42,232 nucleotides of DNA from SIG480 sp045533555 (GCA_045533555.1 JAZSHZ010000094.1:1-42232), one strand, 5' to 3'. Shown: positions 1-7,194, counted from the first letter of the stretch. Notes: generated by a model not told the origin, from the sequence alone. Numbers and translations: made by a program.

Positions 1-13
1 AAAAACTTAGCCG

Positions 14-42
14 TTGCAATAAAAGTGAACTTATGATAAAAT
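14..42 (+). promoter_or_regulatory. Sigma-A-type promoter for proB
   Basis: TTGCAA (14-19), 17-nt spacer, TAAAAT (37-42), about 33 nt upstream of the proB start. The -35 matches consensus at 4 of 6 positions and the -10 at 5 of 6. Seen by eye, not tested. Confidence 0.6.
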
Positions 43-75
43 ATATTGAATTAAGAAAAAAGGCAGGATAAAGAA

Positions 76-867
76 ATGCTTAAACCTGAAAACATAAAAA
101 GAATAGTCATCAAAATAGGAACATCGACGCTCACCCACAGAACGGGAAGGCTTGATCTTCGCCATCTGGAGACTCTTGCGCGAGTCCTTTCCGATATAAA
201 GAATATGGGGCTCGATGTCGTGCTTGTCACATCCGGAGCAATCGGTGTCGGTATGTCAAAACTCGGAATGACCGTTCGTCCGAAGGAGCTTCGCTATAAG
301 CAGGCGGCGGCATCCGGAGGTCAGTGCGAGCTTATGCACATATACGGTAAATTCTTTCTCGACTATTCGCAGGTTGTCGGTCAGATTCTTATAACGAAGA
401 GCGATATCGTCGAAGAAAACCGCCGCGAAAAGGTTGAGAATACCTTTGAAGCGCTCTTTGAGCTCGGTGCAATACCTGTTGTAAACGGAAATGATACCAC
501 GGGTGTCGATGAAATTCTCTTTGGCGATAACGACACTCTTTCGGCAGAGGTTGCGGCGCTTGTGGGCGCAGACCTTCTTGTCATATTCTCGGATATAGAC
601 GGACTTTACGATTCCGACCCGCGCGAAAATGAGGATGCAAAGCTCATCAGGCGAGTAACGGAGATAAATGATGAAATTCGCGCGCTTGCGGGCGGAGCGG
701 GAACGAAGCTCGGAACGGGCGGAATGGTGACGAAGATTCACGCCGCAGAGGTGTGCTTTGAAAACGATGTCCCGATGGTAATAACGAACGGAGCGGAGCT
801 TGAGAGCGTCTATGACATTCTTGCAGGAAGCGTTCCCGGAACTCTCTTTATGAAAGAGGAGAAATGA
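76..867 (+). CDS. proB: Glutamate 5-kinase, short form without PUA domain
   Basis: This enzyme phosphorylates L-glutamate with ATP to glutamyl 5-phosphate, the first step of proline synthesis in the cytoplasm. The 263-residue product is a single amino-acid-kinase domain: KIGTST (about 13-18) and TSGAIGVG (52-59) at the N-terminus, then the GNDT segment, FSDIDGLYDSDPR, and a C-terminal GTGGMVTKIHAAEV substrate/nucleotide loop. The E. coli and B. subtilis forms are roughly 100 residues longer because of a C-terminal PUA domain, which is absent here; such short forms are known. A purine-rich ribosome site (AGGCAGG) precedes the ATG. One nt separates it from the next gene, so the two are co-transcribed. 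proA is not in the window and may lie elsewhere. Confidence 0.93.
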   Translation: MLKPENIKRIVIKIGTSTLTHRTGRLDLRHLETLARVLSDIKNMGLDVVLVTSGAIGVGMSKLGMTVRPKELRYKQAAASGGQCELMHIYGKFFLDYSQVVGQILITKSDIVEENRREKVENTFEALFELGAIPVVNGNDTTGVDEILFGDNDTLSAEVAALVGADLLVIFSDIDGLYDSDPRENEDAKLIRRVTEINDEIRALAGGAGTKLGTGGMVTKIHAAEVCFENDVPMVITNGAELESVYDILAGSVPGTLFMKEEK

Positions 868-868
868 T

Positions 869-1684
869 ATGTCTTCATTCATATGCCCCGTGTGTCACAC
901 GGGGCTTTTGAAAAACGAAAAAACTTATGTATGTAAAAACGGGCATAGCTTCGATATTGCAAAAAAGGGCTATGTCAATCTCCTTATGTCTCAGGCGGGC
1001 GGTCAACACGGTGACGACAAGACGATGATCGCCGCCCGCGCAGATTTTCTCAATCGCGGCTTTTATGACAAACTTTCCGAAAAAATATCGGAGCTTGTTT
1101 TTGAAAACACAGGTGACGGAGCGAGAGTTCTCGATGCAGGCTGCGGCGAATGCAAATATACCGCAGATATTCTCGAATATCTCGGGAGCAAGGGAAAAAA
1201 CGCCGAGGTCATCGGAATTGATATTTCAAAGGAAGCGCTCGGCTATGCAAAAAGAAGGACGAATAAACTGAGCCTCGCGGTTGCATCATGCGCCGATATG
1301 CCGATTGCGGATGAAAGTGTCGATGTTCTCATAAACATTTTTGCGCCGTTTTCGGCAAAAGAGTTTAGCAGAGTGTTGAAAAAAGATGGAGTTATACTCC
1401 GCGTATACCCTCTTGCGAAGCATCTGTGGGAATTAAAAGAGCTTATCTATGATGTACCGTATGAAAACCCCGAGACGGATATGGAAGAAGAATTCTTCTC
1501 CGTCGAGGAGCGGCGTGAGGTAAGATATGAAATGAATTTTGAGACGAACGAGGATATAATGAGTCTCTTCAAAATGACACCCTATTTCTACCGCACGGGC
1601 GATGAGGACAAGAAAAAGCTTGAGAGCGCACAAAGCCTTCTCTGCCGCGCGGAATTCGGCATAGTTGTTTACAGGAAGAAATAA
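869..1684 (+). CDS. rlmA: RlmA-type 23S rRNA (guanine-N1)-methyltransferase
   Basis: Predicted SAM-dependent methyltransferase acting on a guanine in the peptide-tunnel region of 23S rRNA. The 271-residue protein begins with the family's zinc finger (CPVC, then CKNGHSFD), followed by the diagnostic segment KKGYVNLL and a conserved GDD...AR..FL..G.Y region. The Rossmann SAM-binding motif is VLDAGCGECKY at about residues 88-98, and the NIFAPF segment fits the catalytic region. Gram-positive members (RlmA-II, TlrB-like) modify G748 and can affect tylosin-type macrolide sensitivity; Gram-negative members modify G745. Subfamily and target base are inferred. It starts 1 nt after proB and ends just before a strong terminator. 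Confidence 0.85.
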   Translation: MSSFICPVCHTGLLKNEKTYVCKNGHSFDIAKKGYVNLLMSQAGGQHGDDKTMIAARADFLNRGFYDKLSEKISELVFENTGDGARVLDAGCGECKYTADILEYLGSKGKNAEVIGIDISKEALGYAKRRTNKLSLAVASCADMPIADESVDVLINIFAPFSAKEFSRVLKKDGVILRVYPLAKHLWELKELIYDVPYENPETDMEEEFFSVEERREVRYEMNFETNEDIMSLFKMTPYFYRTGDEDKKKLESAQSLLCRAEFGIVVYRKK

Positions 1685-1689
1685 TCAAC

Positions 1690-1723
1690 CAAGCTCGCGG
1701 AAAGATCCCGCGAGCTTGTTTTT
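1690..1723 (+). terminator. Rho-independent terminator after rlmA
   Basis: Perfect 11-bp stem (CAAGCTCGCGG / CCGCGAGCTTG) with a 7-nt loop, followed directly by a run of five T. It closes the proB-rlmA unit. Confidence 0.9.
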
Positions 1724-1731
1724 ATTTTCCC

Positions 1732-1760
1732 TTGACAAAGCCTATCCCATATACTACAAT
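1732..1760 (+). promoter_or_regulatory. Consensus sigma-A promoter of the accessory island
   Basis: TTGACA (1732-1737), 17-nt spacer, TACAAT (1755-1760). It lies just after the rlmA terminator and leaves a leader of about 70 nt before the next start. Confidence 0.8.
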
Positions 1761-1836
1761 GAAATTGACAAACAAATAACGAAAAAGAAGAAACGAAGCC
1801 ATAGATGCAATTGATGAAATAAAACAGGGGGTAGTT

Positions 1837-2412
1837 ATGAAGTATTTTAAACGTATAACTTGTGTGGTCAGTGTTTTGGTTTTTGTTGTTCTTTTTGCTT
1901 GTGCGATGAATGATCAATTTGATATAGCACAAAGGATAAAGGTGGCAACATATGATGTTAAAATAGAAAATGATGTCGTGAATCTGAGTAGTGTTTTGGT
2001 AGACAACGGAACTACATATGTTCCGTTGAGGGAGCTTTGTTGGGAACTGGGATATTACGCTAATTGGGAGCAGGAAAATTGGGCGGTAAATATATTTCCG
2101 TATGAATCAAAAAAGATTAATGTTTCTCCGACAACGAAATTAAAAGATGAAGGTGTGATTCCCGATAAAGAAACGGCATTGACGGTTGGTAAGGCAATAT
2201 TGGAGAAATATGCAGAAAAAAATTTGGAATATGAAAATGAAGAGGCTATTTATAAATTGGATGCAACGTATTTGGAGAATGAAGAAGCTTGGTTGGTAAT
2301 TCAAATATTTACTTTTAAAAATCCTTCAAGCGGAGGCGGAGCAGATCCTAACTATTTTCCGCAGATTAAACTTAATAAACACACAGGGGAAGTATTGTAT
2401 ATAAATGTATAA
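1837..2412 (+). CDS. Secreted protein: copper-amine-oxidase-like stalk domain plus NTF2-like C-terminus
   Basis: The 191-residue product starts with a lysine-rich n-region and hydrophobic stretch ending in LFACAMN, which could be a lipoprotein signal (Cys22) or an ordinary export signal. Residues about 45-85 match the copper amine oxidase N-terminal-like stalk domain common in clostridial surface proteins (pattern NGTTYVPLRELCWELGYY...W). The C-terminal part (about 110-191, with W.V.IF and a final KLNKHTGEVLYI) resembles the NTF2-fold immunity-type domain, which would fit a gene from a polymorphic-toxin island; that match is tentative. Good ribosome site (AGGGGG). The coding sequence is clearly more AT-rich than the housekeeping genes, suggesting acquisition. 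Confidence 0.7.
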   Translation: MKYFKRITCVVSVLVFVVLFACAMNDQFDIAQRIKVATYDVKIENDVVNLSSVLVDNGTTYVPLRELCWELGYYANWEQENWAVNIFPYESKKINVSPTTKLKDEGVIPDKETALTVGKAILEKYAEKNLEYENEEAIYKLDATYLENEEAWLVIQIFTFKNPSSGGGADPNYFPQIKLNKHTGEVLYINV

Positions 2413-2604
2413 TACGGAGCAATTTGCAATGACAGTGGGGGCGTACGTTCTTTGTCAACACTTCAAAGTCGGAAAATATTGCGCGAAACGGGCAGAGCAG
2501 AGCCCTGCCCTTACGGCGTGGCGGAAACCGCACTGTAAACGCAGAACGACATCGCCGAATGTCGATACATTCAAATATAACGGCTAAGGGAGGGTGAGTT
2601 AAAA

Positions 2605-3315
2605 GTGCACAAGCGAAAAGTATTAGTGTTTGTATTTCTCGGATTGATTGTTATTGGGCTATTTGTTTTTGGTGAACAAGAATTCATCCAACCTTTTCAA
2701 TTGTCGATTTATCCAATGCGAATAGCTGGAGATAATTCATTTTGCTGTATTGATGTGAAAGAAAATGGGGAACTCACTGTAAGTGCCGGCGAACAGTACA
2801 TAAATGATAACTATCAGCTTGTCAACAACATAGACGGTGTTTTTTGGAGGGGGAAATTATCCCAACATAAGATATCAAAAATAAATAAACTTCTTGCAAA
2901 ATTAGAAACATGTGAAGAACACAACGAAATCGATATACTCATTGAGGGGCGCGCTTCGGATTATTTCAAATTGCTCTTTAATGGGAAAGAATACAAAACT
3001 ATTGTTTGGTTTGAAAAAACAGACCCCGGTCAAGAATATAGGACGGATAGCAACTACGTAATACAAATGTTAGGATATGAACTGTGTGAAGACATTCCTT
3101 TCAATGGACGGGACAGTGAATGGTGGAAGTGGTATTCTCAAAATATGATAATGGCACGCGATAAATTTGAACATGTGTATAAGCCGTTGTTGGGTGAATG
3201 GGATGTTTCAGTATGGAAAACCAACATAGGACACGAATTTATTGTGGAGCAATTTTCCGAGAGTGAGCGAGTTGAAAGACCCATTGAGAACATTTGCGTC
3301 AAAGATGCGATTTGA
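2605..3315 (+). CDS. Hypothetical membrane-anchored or exported protein
   Basis: A 236-residue product with GTG start 10 nt after an AAGGGAGGG ribosome site. Residues 1-25 are a basic tip (MHKRK) and a strongly hydrophobic segment, so the protein is probably anchored outside the membrane. The rest is soluble with no motif I recognise; it is rich in aromatic and acidic residues and contains a WWKWYSQ segment near residue 175. The AT-rich composition matches the neighbouring island genes. It lies between a short non-coding stretch upstream and a REP-like repeat downstream. No function can be assigned. Confidence 0.65.
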   Translation: MHKRKVLVFVFLGLIVIGLFVFGEQEFIQPFQLSIYPMRIAGDNSFCCIDVKENGELTVSAGEQYINDNYQLVNNIDGVFWRGKLSQHKISKINKLLAKLETCEEHNEIDILIEGRASDYFKLLFNGKEYKTIVWFEKTDPGQEYRTDSNYVIQMLGYELCEDIPFNGRDSEWWKWYSQNMIMARDKFEHVYKPLLGEWDVSVWKTNIGHEFIVEQFSESERVERPIENICVKDAI

Positions 3316-3351
3316 AGAAAAGGATGGTTGATTTGAGAATAAGGCAAGAAA

Positions 3352-3441
3352 GACAAGAGGACGGTTCTGCTGTCTTGACAAACGAATAACCTAAATCAAG
3401 CAGTAGGGCGGCAAACACAATAGAACCGTCCCTTTGTGTCA
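3352..3441. repeat. REP/MITE-like hairpin element, complete copy
   Basis: The left arm (3352-3380) contains GGACGGTTCTGCTGTCTTG and the right arm (3414-3441) contains AACACAATAGAACCGTCCC, so they are imperfect inverted repeats around a short spacer. Bases 3352-3400 recur at about 4909-4957 and bases 3406-3441 recur exactly at 4141-4176, so this copy holds both halves. GACGGTTCT-type elements are frequent between genes in Firmicutes and are often linked to Y1 (RAYT) transposases, from memory; no transposase is in this window. Confidence 0.8.
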
Positions 3442-3524
3442 GAGAGGAGTTTCGGCAGAAGATAGTTGGGAAAATCCATCTGAATATGTTCTACGGTGAC
3501 ACGATTAGAATGAGGTGCTTTTTG

Positions 3525-4058
3525 ATGAAAACTAAAATTTTGCTGTTGATATCAAGTGTTTTTTATGGTGCAATTTGGTGTGTGTTCTTTACTGTATTGA
3601 CTGTCGCCTATAACGAAGGGGTTCTGTCTGTGTTTCAGGATTCATTTGGAAAAGGATTTTCTGTTCTCGCGGTAATTGTACTTATTCTGTCATTGACTTC
3701 GATTATATATTTGCGCTTTTTCATAAAGAGTGTAAAGAAGGTTCATATCATTTCGTATGTGCTAACAGTGACAGTTATGATGGCGGGATTTGTATTGGTT
3801 ATTGTGGGTGATAAGAAATTCGAAGAGTTTTCAACCGAAAAGTGGATTAAATATCCAGAGAGACGTATGACTATGTACTTCGATCTGATTGAAAAAAATG
3901 ATATTGTAGGATACACATACAGTCAAGTTGAATCTTTATTAGGACAACCAGATTACATTACAAAAGAGGAAATGTATGTTTACGATGATAAACATGGAAA
4001 TGAGGTGTATTTGAAGTTTGACAATGGAAAAGTAGAATTTGTTAATTATGCGGAATAA
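3525..4058 (+). CDS. Membrane protein with C-terminal SmpA/OmlA (BamE)-like domain
   Basis: The ATG at 3525 is preferred over the one at 3486 because GAGGTG lies 7 nt upstream, giving 177 residues. Three hydrophobic segments (about residues 4-26, 40-60 and 72-94) are followed by an extracytoplasmic region (about 100-177) that has the BamE/OmlA pattern: IVGYTYSQVESLLGQPD, a YVYDD strand, and a final VYLKFDNGKVEFV. In Gram-positives this small fold occurs in many unrelated surface or immunity-like proteins, so it does not imply outer-membrane assembly. AT-rich and flanked on both sides by the dispersed repeats. Function unknown. Confidence 0.65.
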   Translation: MKTKILLLISSVFYGAIWCVFFTVLTVAYNEGVLSVFQDSFGKGFSVLAVIVLILSLTSIIYLRFFIKSVKKVHIISYVLTVTVMMAGFVLVIVGDKKFEEFSTEKWIKYPERRMTMYFDLIEKNDIVGYTYSQVESLLGQPDYITKEEMYVYDDKHGNEVYLKFDNGKVEFVNYAE

Positions 4059-4103
4059 GACAAGTGTGAGCCGTTTGGGGATGGACATTTTTGACACTAT
4101 TTT

Positions 4104-4132
4104 GAGGGCGGTGGCGAAACCGCCGCCCTTTA
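4104..4132 (+). repeat. GC-rich hairpin in repeat boundary
   Basis: GGGCGGTGG / CCGCCGCCC pair with one G-U wobble around CGAAA, then TTTACC. It could act as a weak terminator after the upstream gene. It directly precedes the 36-bp repeat and is probably part of the same mobile or recombining sequence. Confidence 0.5.
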
Positions 4133-4140
4133 CCCTCCGA

Positions 4141-4176
4141 GGGCGGCAAACACAATAGAACCGTCCCTTTGTGTCA
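4141..4176. repeat. Second copy of the right half of the REP-like element
   Basis: These 36 bases are identical to 3406-3441. The left half is missing here. The repeat ends exactly where an open frame resembling a truncated gene begins, so it marks a likely recombination or insertion breakpoint. Confidence 0.85.
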
Positions 4177-4402
4177 AACGGACAGCATTAAAGAATTAAA
4201 AAATGCAACATCAGTATCTATTGGTGGAGGATTTGGAACAATTGGAGCAAGCATGGAATCTTCGGGAAACTATGTAACAGTTGCAGGTTCAGTAACCGAG
4301 GGCTTAAAGGGAATATTGCCTCCGGAAGTAAACTATGGATACTATGCCACTCTGAATGGTTCAATAACGATTTTCGAATTCTTGAATGAAAAGGAGAAAT
4401 AA
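4177..4402 (+). pseudogene. 5'-truncated gene remnant, possibly the C-terminus of a toxin-like protein
   Basis: An open frame of about 75 codons enters directly from the repeat with no credible start; the first possible TTG lies inside the repeat. The residue stretch is glycine- and serine-rich with alternating hydrophobics (SIGGGFGTIGAS, GNYVTVAGSV, NYGYYATLNGSITIFEF), which looks like the last beta-rich part of a longer protein. The stop is 2 nt before the next ATG, with the ribosome site of that gene inside this one, as in toxin C-terminus plus immunity pairs. The toxin interpretation is inference from arrangement only; I do not recognise the fold. Confidence 0.45.
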
Positions 4403-4404
4403 AT

Positions 4405-4908
4405 ATGAAAATGTATACCTGCAATTCGACGAAAGCAGCTTTTCTCAAAAGATTGAATGCGAATACAGGAGAATATAAAAAGGATAAGATTTATATAAAT
4501 ATGAATTTCAATGATAAAGAAGAAATTCTGTCTCACATCAGCGAAAACTCATTTCTGTTATATCCTTATTTCAGGAAGTTTTTGTTTTTTCTGCCTCCGA
4601 AAGCTTTTTGCTGTAAAATCGAAGAATCAGAAAGTGGCATCAATATAAGCGGAATGCTCAAGTTCACACGGGAAGTTGTTTCACAAATCATTACTAGTAT
4701 GTTAGTAATTATAATCGCCTTAATTAGCGCATATGTTAAAAGTTGGCACAATTTTGAAATTGAAGAAACCGCATTCATGTGTTTGGGTATTTGTTTGTTC
4801 TTCTTTTCTGTTATGGTTGTAGCATTTAACATATATTCTTGTTTATTCAAAAAGGAATATGAAAAGATATATGTTTTTTTATTAAAGTTGGCTGAGTCTT
4901 TTGAATAA
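4405..4908 (+). CDS. Hypothetical protein with two transmembrane helices
   Basis: A 167-residue product with a good ribosome site (AAGGAG, 8 nt before the ATG) located in the end of the upstream remnant, implying former translational coupling. The N-terminal 85 residues are soluble; two hydrophobic helices follow (about 92-110 and 123-148) and a short basic/acidic tail ends the protein. No known motif. Position directly after a broken gene and the AT-rich composition suggest an orphaned partner, perhaps a membrane immunity protein, but this is speculative. Confidence 0.6.
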   Translation: MKMYTCNSTKAAFLKRLNANTGEYKKDKIYINMNFNDKEEILSHISENSFLLYPYFRKFLFFLPPKAFCCKIEESESGINISGMLKFTREVVSQIITSMLVIIIALISAYVKSWHNFEIEETAFMCLGICLFFFSVMVVAFNIYSCLFKKEYEKIYVFLLKLAESFE

Positions 4909-4957
4909 CACAAAAGGACGGTTCTGTTGTGTTGACAAACGAATAACCTAAATCAAG
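4908..4957. repeat. Left half of the REP-like element, third site
   Basis: Contains GGACGGTTCTGTTGTGTTG followed by the shared tail ACAAACGAATAACCTAAAT, matching 3352-3400 with a few substitutions. The repeat overlaps the stop codon of the preceding gene. Together with the right half at 4141-4176 it brackets the remnant and its partner gene, in inverted order compared with the complete copy. Confidence 0.8.
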
Positions 4958-4969
4958 AAAAAGGGCGGT

Positions 4970-5479
4970 AGCAAGCCTGCCGCCCTACGTTCGTCATTCC
5001 GAGCAAGGCGCGCAATCTCTGCCTCGTTTTGTCATCTCGAGCGGAACGAAGTGTAGTCGAGGGATCTCTCCACTACGTCAAAGCTCTCCTTATGGCTCGT
5101 TTTTGACTGATCGCAAAAAGCTTCGCCTTATCGGAGGCTTCTCCTCTTTCCCATAAAGCAGGCTTTATGGGAGCCCTTATTTTCGCTTCAGTCGAGATGA
5201 CAAGGTGGAGAGTCTGCACCATACCTTGTAGGGGACGGCGTCCCCGACGTCCCGCGTTAACCAACCGACCTGCGGGCAAGGTGAAACCCATCGTAGGGGC
5301 GATTCACGAATCGCCCGCAGGTAGCAATATTCTTCCCCTACGACCGATGACGGAATTTGCGCGGAGGCGGCGGAACGGAGAGACCTCTTTGAGATTTCTT
5401 GACTACGCTCGAAATGACAAAAAGGTGCTGGAAATAACTCGGGAGAGATTGTTTTTTTCGATACACCCCCGAAAAAAAT
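4970..5479. repeat. Gene-free mosaic of intergenic repeats
   Basis: About 600 bases (4909-5515) hold no credible gene. Visible parts: a 171-nt block bounded by GTCATCTCGA (5031-5040) and its inverse TCGAGATGAC (5192-5201); a palindrome GGGGAC-GGC-GTCCCC (5231-5245); a perfect hairpin GGGCGATTC-AC-GAATCGCCC (5297-5316) preceded by CATCGTAGG and mirrored by CCTACGACCGATG near 5337-5349; and a third GGAGAGA...TTGACTACGCTCGAAATGAC arm (about 5378-5418) that is inverse to the 5031 block. Similar blocks are, from memory, common between genes in gut Clostridia. Open frames through it on both strands look like chance. Confidence 0.75.
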
Positions 5480-5502
5480 GAGCGCGGAATTTTTCCGCGC
5501 TC
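5472..5502 (-). terminator. Terminator of the minus-strand zinc-ribbon gene
   Basis: Perfect 10-bp stem GAGCGCGGAA / TTCCGCGCTC with a 3-nt loop (5480-5502). Read on the minus strand it is followed by ATTTTTTT, a good U-tract. It lies 14 nt after the zinc-ribbon stop codon. Confidence 0.85.
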
Positions 5503-5515
5503 ATTGCTTTTATAT

Positions 5516-5680
5516 TTATTTCTTCTTAAAAATGCCGAGAAGCTTTGCGAGGCCTTTCGGTTCATCCTTTTTCGGATAGAACGTCACTTTATCCTCTTTC
5601 GGAAGCTTTTCTCCGCATTTCGGGCAGAAATTCATAAAGTTTTCGTTGAATTCAGTTTTGCACTTTTTGCAGTTTACCAT
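5516..5680 (-). CDS. Small zinc-ribbon protein, 54 residues
   Basis: Read on the minus strand from ATG at 5680. The protein begins MVNCKKCKTEFNENF and continues with NFCPKCGEKLP, giving two CxxC knuckles (Cys4/Cys7 and Cys19/Cys22) of a zinc-ribbon domain. A basic tail follows with LAKLLGIFKKK, possibly an amphipathic or nucleic-acid-binding helix. A GAGGT ribosome site lies about 8 nt upstream, a promoter at 5714-5742, and a perfect terminator follows, so it is a complete monocistronic gene. Zinc-ribbon micro-proteins like this are common in Firmicutes and mostly uncharacterised; no substrate or partner can be named. Confidence 0.82.
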   Translation of the reverse strand: MVNCKKCKTEFNENFMNFCPKCGEKLPKEDKVTFYPKKDEPKGLAKLLGIFKKK

Positions 5681-5713
5681 TAAGATGACCTCGTTTCGGA
5701 ATAATCTAATTTA

Positions 5714-5742
5714 AAAATATCACAAAATCCGCCGTTTGTCAA
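5714..5742 (-). promoter_or_regulatory. Sigma-A-type promoter for the zinc-ribbon gene
   Basis: On the minus strand TTGACA (5742-5737), 17-nt spacer, TATTTT (5719-5714). The -35 begins just past the stop codon of the upstream deacetylase gene. Confidence 0.65.
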
Positions 5743-5745
5743 CAA

Positions 5746-7059
5746 TTATCCCATAGGAGGAACGGGAATGGGACGGGTTTTATCGAAAACTGTGTTGACG
5801 TCAAATAGATCCGAAAGCCAATCGCGGTTGTCGTTTATCATATCGTAGTACATTCGGTAGCCATCAAGGTTTCGTCTGCCCTGACGGACGTAGCCGTTGC
5901 CGATCTGGAGCCATGCGCGGTTTCCGTCAACGTTGCAGAAATAATCAAAGCCGACGCTCTTGAGGAAGACGAAGCGCTCATTTGCACCGGTATATTTTTT
6001 CCAGTTTTCAATGTCCGCACCGAAGGGGTAGATGAGGATGTCCGTGTCGCCGATAATGGTCTCGACTTCGTTTTCCCAGCGCATTGTGTCCGTTTTGAGG
6101 TTTTCCATCGCCATTGTGCCCATATTTCTGTGACCCCAGCTGTGGCTTGCGAATTCCCATCCGTTTTCGCGGAGATTCTTTGCAACGGCTTTTGCCGCTT
6201 CGACATCATCTGCATATGTAGGATTATCGGAATATGAGGGGCAGGTGCGATAGCCGAGAACACCCTCATAGCCTGTCAGCGCAAGGATTCCCTTTGCACC
6301 GTGGTAGCTGAAATCGGGATGCTCCTCAACGAACTTGTCAAGCAGAGGGACAACGTCAAAATCGCCCGTTATGACGCTTCCGTCGTCCTGCTTCATCTCG
6401 CAGGTGGGCTTTCCGTCCTCACCGATGACGATTCTTGATGCAAAGCCGTCGCCATCCATATATTCATAATAGCAGACATCGTCGACCGAGAGGACAAACG
6501 GGCGCTTTCCCTCGGGAAGCATAATCTTTCCGGGTGTGACCGTGCCGTCGTCATTGACCGTCGCAATGTCGTGAAGCGAGACGAGGACATAGCCGCGCTC
6601 GTGCATCTGGCGCATCATCTCGTTGAACTCCGCAACGGTCGTCATAACCTGATTATACCCCGCTTCGGTGTATTCCCCGTCGAATGCCTTTGATGTGTCG
6701 GCAATAAGCGAATGGAAAAAGACGTGGGGAATCTCATAGAGGTCCGCCGCTACAAGGCTTTCCTTTGTTTTGGTTATCTCCTCGCGGATGGTGACCGCCT
6801 CCTCCGAGGTATAATCGGCAATAAGCGAAAGCGCCTCGTCATAGTCATATTTTTCGGAAAGAAGAGAGGCATAGCGAAGATTTATCTTCTCAAGCGCCGC
6901 GGAGACCTCCTCCGATGCCTTTATAAGAGCGGGGTTTACCCCGTCCTTCGGAAGAAGGAGCAGAACCGCGGCGACAGCGACTGCAATAACTGCCGCGATG
7001 CCTGCGATTATCCGGATTTTCGTTTTGCTCCGAAGTGCCGAGCCGCCATATATCTTCAT
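5746..7059 (-). CDS. Membrane-anchored polysaccharide deacetylase (NodB-like) family protein
   Basis: The 437-residue protein has a short basic N-terminus and one hydrophobic segment (about 17-38), so it is anchored with its bulk outside the cell. A helical linker (40-105) precedes a NodB-like catalytic region. LSVDDV (about 189-194) supplies the metal-binding Asp pair usually seen as TFDDG, and SHSWGH (about 305-310) is the His-x3-His metal motif. Between them lies a family-unusual insertion of some 100 residues with DGSVITGDFDVVPLLDKF. Expected activity is hydrolysis of N- or O-acetyl groups from a cell-wall or other glycan; the real substrate is unknown. It has its own promoter and is divergent from the hydrolase gene at 7226. 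Confidence 0.8.
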   Translation of the reverse strand: MKIYGGSALRSKTKIRIIAGIAAVIAVAVAAVLLLLPKDGVNPALIKASEEVSAALEKINLRYASLLSEKYDYDEALSLIADYTSEEAVTIREEITKTKESLVAADLYEIPHVFFHSLIADTSKAFDGEYTEAGYNQVMTTVAEFNEMMRQMHERGYVLVSLHDIATVNDDGTVTPGKIMLPEGKRPFVLSVDDVCYYEYMDGDGFASRIVIGEDGKPTCEMKQDDGSVITGDFDVVPLLDKFVEEHPDFSYHGAKGILALTGYEGVLGYRTCPSYSDNPTYADDVEAAKAVAKNLRENGWEFASHSWGHRNMGTMAMENLKTDTMRWENEVETIIGDTDILIYPFGADIENWKKYTGANERFVFLKSVGFDYFCNVDGNRAWLQIGNGYVRQGRRNLDGYRMYYDMINDNRDWLSDLFDVNTVFDKTRPIPVPPMG

Positions 7060-7101
7060 ATCATTCGATCCCCCATAACGACAAATTTCGACTTTTTCTT
7101 T

Positions 7102-7130
7102 AGTATATCAAGCAAAAATAAATAAGTCAA
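7102..7130 (-). promoter_or_regulatory. Sigma-A-type promoter for the deacetylase gene
   Basis: On the minus strand TTGACT (7130-7125), 17-nt spacer, TATACT (7107-7102). It lies about 43 nt upstream of the start codon, with GGGGG as ribosome site. Confidence 0.75.
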
Positions 7131-7194
7131 ATTACAATCCGTTAACAAAAAATTAAAATGGAAATAATATGAATATATAGAAAAATTTTTTCCG

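Noticed and set aside
2405..2587. Open frame of 60 codons overlapping the end of the NTF2-like gene
   Set aside because: No ribosome site, base composition unlike its AT-rich neighbours, residues without order, and the DNA carries small inverted repeats (for example GAATGT-CGAT-ACATTC near 2559-2574), so it looks like intergenic repeat remains.
5073..5565. Open frames on both strands in the repeat mosaic
   Set aside because: They follow inverted repeats, lack ribosome sites and read as low-complexity Arg/Pro-rich text.
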